The position numbers and the translations under genes were made by a program. The notes under the pieces were generated by a model that was not told where the DNA came from, ran no database searches, and worked only from the letters and a program-made list of their open reading frames with translations. This document shows, piece by piece, positions 59,958 to 64,000 of a DNA stretch of 64,000 bases. The DNA comes from an uncultured Pseudoteredinibacter sp. (lineage in GTDB: Bacteria; Pseudomonadota; Gammaproteobacteria; Pseudomonadales; Cellvibrionaceae), in the NCBI RefSeq assembly GCF_947500695.1, contig NZ_CANMSS010000012.1:88087-152086 (forward strand), read 5' to 3'. Each line of letters starts with the position of its first letter. Within the stretch, counting starts at the first letter, position 1.

Positions 59958-61262
59958 CTAAATCAGTAATAGGATAGCTAGGGCAGTACCGATTAAAGGT
60001 ACCACAACCGTTAGGGCGCCCATCGGCCAGTAGGCATCTTTATGGGTTTCGCCGCAAATCGCTCTGATGGTGGTTACCACATAGCCATTGTGAGGTAAGG
60101 AATCAAGTGCGCCAGAGGAAATCGCAATTACCCGGTGTAGAGCTTCAGGGTCGACACCTGCATCGACATAGTGAGGCCCTAAAATAGGCAGTGCGATCGA
60201 CTGGCCGCCAGAGGCTGATCCCGTCAAGGCGGCGATAGTGGTTACGGCGATAGCCGCTCCAATTAAAGCATCACCCGGAATACCGGTGATGGCATCTACC
60301 GCCATGGCAAATGCTGGAGAAGCCTTTGCAACTGAACCAAAACCTACTACAGCTGCAGTATTTCCGATGGCCAACAAGGCGCCGGTGGTGGCAACGCCAA
60401 TGGCTATAGACATATTACCTAAACGCTGTGTGTTAATTAATGCCGCAGCGATACAGCCGGCCAGCAAGGCGACAATAAGTGCGTATTTGCCGTATATCTC
60501 ATGAGTAAAAAACGTTACTCCAAGAACGGCGGCTATTGGAATCATCGCTAAAACAGGAGAGGGAAGCTTATGCTCGCTAACTTCTTTATCTCCATCGCGC
60601 GCAACAAATTGTTCTCCATTGGCGACTGCTTTTTTCAACATGAACTGCAGCCAGATAAAACCCATCGCGGCCATTGCAACGGCGACCACAGCACTGACTT
60701 CCCAGGCGGCATATGGCGAGGTGCCTAGATGTTCGATTGGAATCCAGTTTTGAATTTCTGGTGAGCCGGCTGAAGTCATAGTGAAGGTGACGGAGCCAAA
60801 GGCCATTACGGCAGGAATAAAGCGCCTTGGTAAGTTCGCGCGTTTAAACAAGCTCACGGCCATTGGATATGCGGCAAAAGCGACCACAAAAACTGAAACG
60901 CCGCCATAAGTTAAAATCGCGCAAGCAAGAACTACCGCCAGTGCTGCATTGTGTTGGCCAATATGGCTAGTAATCCACAGTGCGATGCTATCGGCGCTGC
61001 CACTGTCTTCCATCAGCTTGCCAAATAGAGAGCCCAGCAAAAACATAAAAAACCATGCCGCAACAAAACCACTGAAGCCGCCCATATAGCTGGTAACAAA
61101 GCTGACCGCGGATTTATCATCGAGTGGCGGAAACATATGCAGACCACTAGTAAAGGCCACAATCAAGGCACACAGTGGCGCAGCAATCAAAAGATTCATT
61201 CCGCGGATTGTTAAGACGATTAACAAGGTTAATGCGCCTGCTAGACCAATAATACTTAACAT
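59958..61262 (-). CDS. GntP-family permease
   Basis: 434 residues, about 12 membrane helices, of the GntP gluconate-permease family: 'FFMFLLGSLFGKLMEDSGSA', 'GGVSVFVVAFAAYPMAVSLF', 'ALTGSASGGQSIALPILGPH', 'LDSLPHNGYVVTTI'. The last motif is typical of members transporting hydroxy acids; operon context suggests 3-hydroxybutyrate. AAGGAC ribosome site. First gene of the operon. Confidence 0.92.
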   Translation of the reverse strand: MLSIIGLAGALTLLIVLTIRGMNLLIAAPLCALIVAFTSGLHMFPPLDDKSAVSFVTSYMGGFSGFVAAWFFMFLLGSLFGKLMEDSGSADSIALWITSHIGQHNAALAVVLACAILTYGGVSVFVVAFAAYPMAVSLFKRANLPRRFIPAVMAFGSVTFTMTSAGSPEIQNWIPIEHLGTSPYAAWEVSAVVAVAMAAMGFIWLQFMLKKAVANGEQFVARDGDKEVSEHKLPSPVLAMIPIAAVLGVTFFTHEIYGKYALIVALLAGCIAAALINTQRLGNMSIAIGVATTGALLAIGNTAAVVGFGSVAKASPAFAMAVDAITGIPGDALIGAAIAVTTIAALTGSASGGQSIALPILGPHYVDAGVDPEALHRVIAISSGALDSLPHNGYVVTTIRAICGETHKDAYWPMGALTVVVPLIGTALAILLLI

Positions 61263-61619
61263 TGTGTGTCCTTAGGGCCTGGCAATGTCTTTGCAATGCC
61301 ATTATTAGTAAAGGTACACATTGTTGATGTTGTCAGGTTCCGACTCCACTATACCTTGGTAGGAAGGTCGAATTTATTCACGTTCAAAAATTACCTCAGG
61401 GCTGAGCTTGATGCCTTTAAATGAAGGGTTTGGGAGCCAGCAGCAACTTTAGCTTGCCTGGGTGATCATACCTTGGTCTAGAGGCCAGTAGAAAAAAGAT
61501 CCAGTACAGTGATGAGCAATAAGAAAAACTGGTGAGTAAAAGCGTCTAAACAGACATTACAGTCACCACATAAACTGCACTACAAAATTATAAAGCTAAA
61601 AGAGAATAGGACTGAGACG
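61263..61619. promoter_or_regulatory. Divergent promoter region of gntP and the TonB receptor
   Basis: 357 bases. The ten-base word ATACCTTGGT occurs at 61351-61360 and 61468-61477; the first continues to TACC-TT-GGTA, which is symmetric in its arms. NarL/LuxR-type response regulators bind such TACC-containing words, so the CrbR-like regulator is a candidate. No gene. Confidence 0.5.
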
Positions 61620-63854
61620 ATGAAACAGCCTTCATTTACCCTTAAGTGCTTGCCCCAAGCGATTGTCGCTATCGGACTGAGTGCTGGCATTACTGCCCCC
61701 CAGGTTTTCGCCCAAGAGACCATTGCCCTTGAAGAAGTCACAGTAACCGCGCAGCGCCGTGAGCAATCGTTGCAGGATGTGCCAATTGCCGTAACGGCAT
61801 TTAGCGCCGATGCTTTGGAACAAGCTGGCACTGCGACTATCGTAGATCTTCAGCGTTCTGCGCCAAACACCACCTTGCAAGTAAGCCGTGGTACCAATAG
61901 TACATTGACCGCTTATGTTCGTGGTATTGGTCAGGCAGACCCGCTTTGGGGTTTTGAGCCTGGTGTTGGTTTGTATGTCGATGATGTGTACTTGGCTCGC
62001 CCTCAGGCTGGTGTGCTCGATGTTTATGATGTAGAGCGTGTGGAAGTTCTTCGTGGTCCACAGGGTACGTTGTACGGTAAAAATACCATTGGTGGTGCGG
62101 TTAAATACGTGACCAAACGTTTAACTGGTGAGCCGGAATTTACCGCCAAAGCCGCTGTGGGCTCTTATGGTCAGCGCGAGATCGAATTATCCGGTCAAAT
62201 GCCTTTGATTGAGAATGAACTCTCTATCGGCGGGGCGATCTCCCGCAAAAAGCGCGACGGTTTTGGTACCTTTTTGCAAAGCGGTGAAGAGAACTATAAC
62301 AAGGATATTTTTTCCGCTCGTTTAAGTATGGAATATACCCCTAGCGAGAACTTGTTCATCAGACTGGCGACCGATATGTCAGATGATGATTCCAATGCTA
62401 AGGGTGGCCATCGTTTAACGCCAAGTTTGCGTATCCCTACCGAGGTGACTCCGGGTAACGTATTCGATTCTAATGCGGATATGGACACTAACAATGAAGT
62501 GAAGAGCTCAGGTGGTTCTTTAACGGTTGAGTACGATGTTAGTAATCAACTAACCTTTAAATCGATAACCGCTTACCGAGAAGGTGAAACCTACACCAAT
62601 ATCGATTTTGATAATACTTCCTTGCCTTCTTTGCATGTTCCTGCGGTTTATGATGATCATCAGGCTTCGCAAGAATTTCAATTAAAGTTTGAAGGTGAAG
62701 GCGTCAACGGTATTGCGGGTGTTTACTATTACACCGGAAATGCATCGGGTGCGTTTGATGTACTTTTGGGAGCATTCGATGGCTTTTTTGGCCCTGCCTT
62801 GCCGGGTAATTTTAACGCTTTGACTGCAGGTAATGTAGATACCGATAGCTATTCAATCTTTGCCGATGCGACTTTCGATATTTCCGATAAGCTGAGCTTA
62901 AATTTGGGCGGACGCTACACCCGGGATGAAAAAGAAGCAACGGTATTTAAACAAACCCAAGGGGTAAATGGCCGTTCGGATCGATTGGGTGGTGTGGTCT
63001 TAGGATTCTTCCCTGCTGCAACAGATTACACAAACTCTGATACTTGGAGTGAGTTCACTTTCCGCGCCGGCGCAAATTACCAGTTAAATGACGATTCAAT
63101 GGTGTATGCCTCTTTTGCTCAAGGTTTTAAGGCCGGCGGCTTTGATATGCGCGGCGATGCGACCAAGCTACCATCGACTGTTGACGGTTATGATCCTGAA
63201 ACAGTGGACACTTGGGAAGTCGGCGTTAAATCCGAGCTATTGAACAAGCGTCTGCGCCTAAATGCCGCCCTATTCTATAGTGATTATGAAGACGTACAGG
63301 TTACTGTGCAGCAATCAGCTGATGGCGGTTCTAACTTCGTATCCGCAGTATTGAACGCCGGTGCCGCAACCATTCAAGGTGGTGAATTGGAAGCCGTTGC
63401 TCAGCTGAGCAAAGATTTAACGGCTGAGTTTACCCTTGGCTATATTGATGCTGAATTCGATGAGATTATCTCCGGTGGTGTGAACGTAGCGAATACTTGG
63501 GAATTTGCCAATACACCTGATGTGACTAGCTCTTTACGCTTCGTTTACAACCATGATCTTGGTGATAACGGCAGCTTGGTAGCTTCTACTAGCCTAGCTT
63601 ATCGTGGCGAAACTCAGATATTCCCACAGGTCGCTTCTCTAGTCGATGAAGACGCCTACACGCTTTGGGATGCCTCGGTAATTTGGTATGCCCCTGACGA
63701 GCATTGGACAGTTGGTCTTCATGGTAAAAACCTAAGCGATAAAGAGTACCGCGTAGGTGGTTACAACTTCGCCAACTTAGGTTTGGAATCTTCGGTGATC
63801 GGTTACTACGGTGACCCACGTACCGTGACTTTAAGTGTGCAGTACAAAATGTAG
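61620..63854 (+). CDS. TonB-dependent outer-membrane receptor
   Basis: 744 residues. Signal peptide cut near 'PQVFAQ', then 'LEEVTVTAQRREQSLQDVPI', the plug motifs 'VERVEVLRGPQGTLYGKNTI' and 'GGAVKYVT', and a long beta-barrel ending 'SVQYKM'. Divergent from the GntP permease and 3HB-oligomer hydrolase, so it may import 3HB oligomers or a related polyester product, but this is positional inference. About the same size and type as the receptor at 2.4 kb, with clearly different barrel sequence. Terminator follows. Confidence 0.93.
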   Translation: MKQPSFTLKCLPQAIVAIGLSAGITAPQVFAQETIALEEVTVTAQRREQSLQDVPIAVTAFSADALEQAGTATIVDLQRSAPNTTLQVSRGTNSTLTAYVRGIGQADPLWGFEPGVGLYVDDVYLARPQAGVLDVYDVERVEVLRGPQGTLYGKNTIGGAVKYVTKRLTGEPEFTAKAAVGSYGQREIELSGQMPLIENELSIGGAISRKKRDGFGTFLQSGEENYNKDIFSARLSMEYTPSENLFIRLATDMSDDDSNAKGGHRLTPSLRIPTEVTPGNVFDSNADMDTNNEVKSSGGSLTVEYDVSNQLTFKSITAYREGETYTNIDFDNTSLPSLHVPAVYDDHQASQEFQLKFEGEGVNGIAGVYYYTGNASGAFDVLLGAFDGFFGPALPGNFNALTAGNVDTDSYSIFADATFDISDKLSLNLGGRYTRDEKEATVFKQTQGVNGRSDRLGGVVLGFFPAATDYTNSDTWSEFTFRAGANYQLNDDSMVYASFAQGFKAGGFDMRGDATKLPSTVDGYDPETVDTWEVGVKSELLNKRLRLNAALFYSDYEDVQVTVQQSADGGSNFVSAVLNAGAATIQGGELEAVAQLSKDLTAEFTLGYIDAEFDEIISGGVNVANTWEFANTPDVTSSLRFVYNHDLGDNGSLVASTSLAYRGETQIFPQVASLVDEDAYTLWDASVIWYAPDEHWTVGLHGKNLSDKEYRVGGYNFANLGLESSVIGYYGDPRTVTLSVQYKM

Positions 63855-63872
63855 TTCTCCACCTTCTGTGCT

Positions 63873-63898
63873 ACCCGGGCAATGCCCGGGTTTTTTTT
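63873..63898 (+). terminator. Intrinsic terminator after the second TonB receptor
   Basis: ACCCGGGC-AAT-GCCCGGGT followed by eight T. Very GC-rich 8-base stem, 18 bases after the stop codon. Confidence 0.93.
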
Positions 63899-63916
63899 GA
63901 GTGCTCTTTACCTACT

Positions 63917-63948
63917 GTTGTTATCAAAATTCCTATTTTGATAACAAC
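63917..63948. repeat. Perfect 14-bp hairpin, loop of 4
   Basis: GTTGTTATCAAAAT-TCCT-ATTTTGATAACAAC, just after the terminator at the right edge. No T run on either strand. May be a regulator site for the next gene outside the window. Confidence 0.6.
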
Positions 63949-64000
63949 GTCGTCGCGTCCCAGCTGGCGCATTTGTGTGAAAATGCTGGCGGGTACGTGA

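Noticed and set aside
1..64000. CRISPR arrays, rRNA and tRNA genes
   Set aside because: I looked for regularly spaced repeats and tRNA-like cloverleaf motifs and found none.

Overview
The window is 64 kb of chromosome from a Gram-negative gammaproteobacterium, most likely a marine heterotroph of the Cellvibrionales/Spongiibacterales type. This rests on two TonB-dependent receptors, several lipoproteins, c-di-GMP and chemotaxis genes, 3-hydroxybutyrate/PHB-oligomer metabolism, BolA, TrhO, DusA and a CrbS/CrbR-like pair. The genus is inference only. I saw no rRNA, tRNA or CRISPR array.

Left flank (1-6.6 kb): a truncated AraC-type regulator, a DUF2817 peptidase, a MarR regulator divergent from a TonB-dependent receptor with palindromic operator candidates between them, an alpha/beta hydrolase, and dusA on the minus strand.

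Genomic island (6.5-28.9 kb): dusA is a known integration target. Next to its 5' end lies a tyrosine integrase facing away. Two more copies of the dusA 5' coding end lie at about 26.5 and 28.9 kb, so the region reads as two tandem insertions. Element A (about 20 kb) has the integrase and TGCAACCAAA arm-type repeats at both ends. Element B (about 2.4 kb) is a relic with an EamA exporter and an Ada-like methyltransferase. Element A carries: a PrtN-like regulator; a controller-type (C protein) XRE regulator with C-box operators but no restriction-modification genes; a second tyrosine recombinase; two secreted proteins with the same VPxLP-type C-terminal anchor; one AraC and two LuxR regulators; an hdfR-like/maoP-like divergent pair leading into ATP-grasp, an N-formylglutamate amidohydrolase-like/DUF1704 fusion and MscS; and a convergent DUF2391-DUF1003-MscS operon. 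The maoP-like to DUF1704 operon is the best candidate for a little-described system, probably ligation and removal of amino acids or peptides.

Middle (29-45.4 kb): a GGDEF cyclase, a chemotaxis receptor, two tandem mosaic secreted paralogues, an M20 peptidase, an AraC regulator, a PhyH dioxygenase, a penicillin-acylase lipoprotein, an HD-GYP/EAL pair (the HD site is degenerate) and a MAPEG protein.

Right part (45.4-64 kb): a BlaI repressor with twin operators and a BlaR1-like M56 protease fused to an M23 domain; an HCCA isomerase; an EamA exporter; bolA and trhO; then a 3-hydroxybutyrate block with a BdhA-type dehydrogenase, CrbR-like regulator, CrbS-like transporter-kinase, 3HB-oligomer hydrolase, GntP permease and a second TonB-dependent receptor. 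The likely logic of this block is uptake and hydrolysis of 3HB oligomers, oxidation to acetoacetate, and control by the two-component pair.
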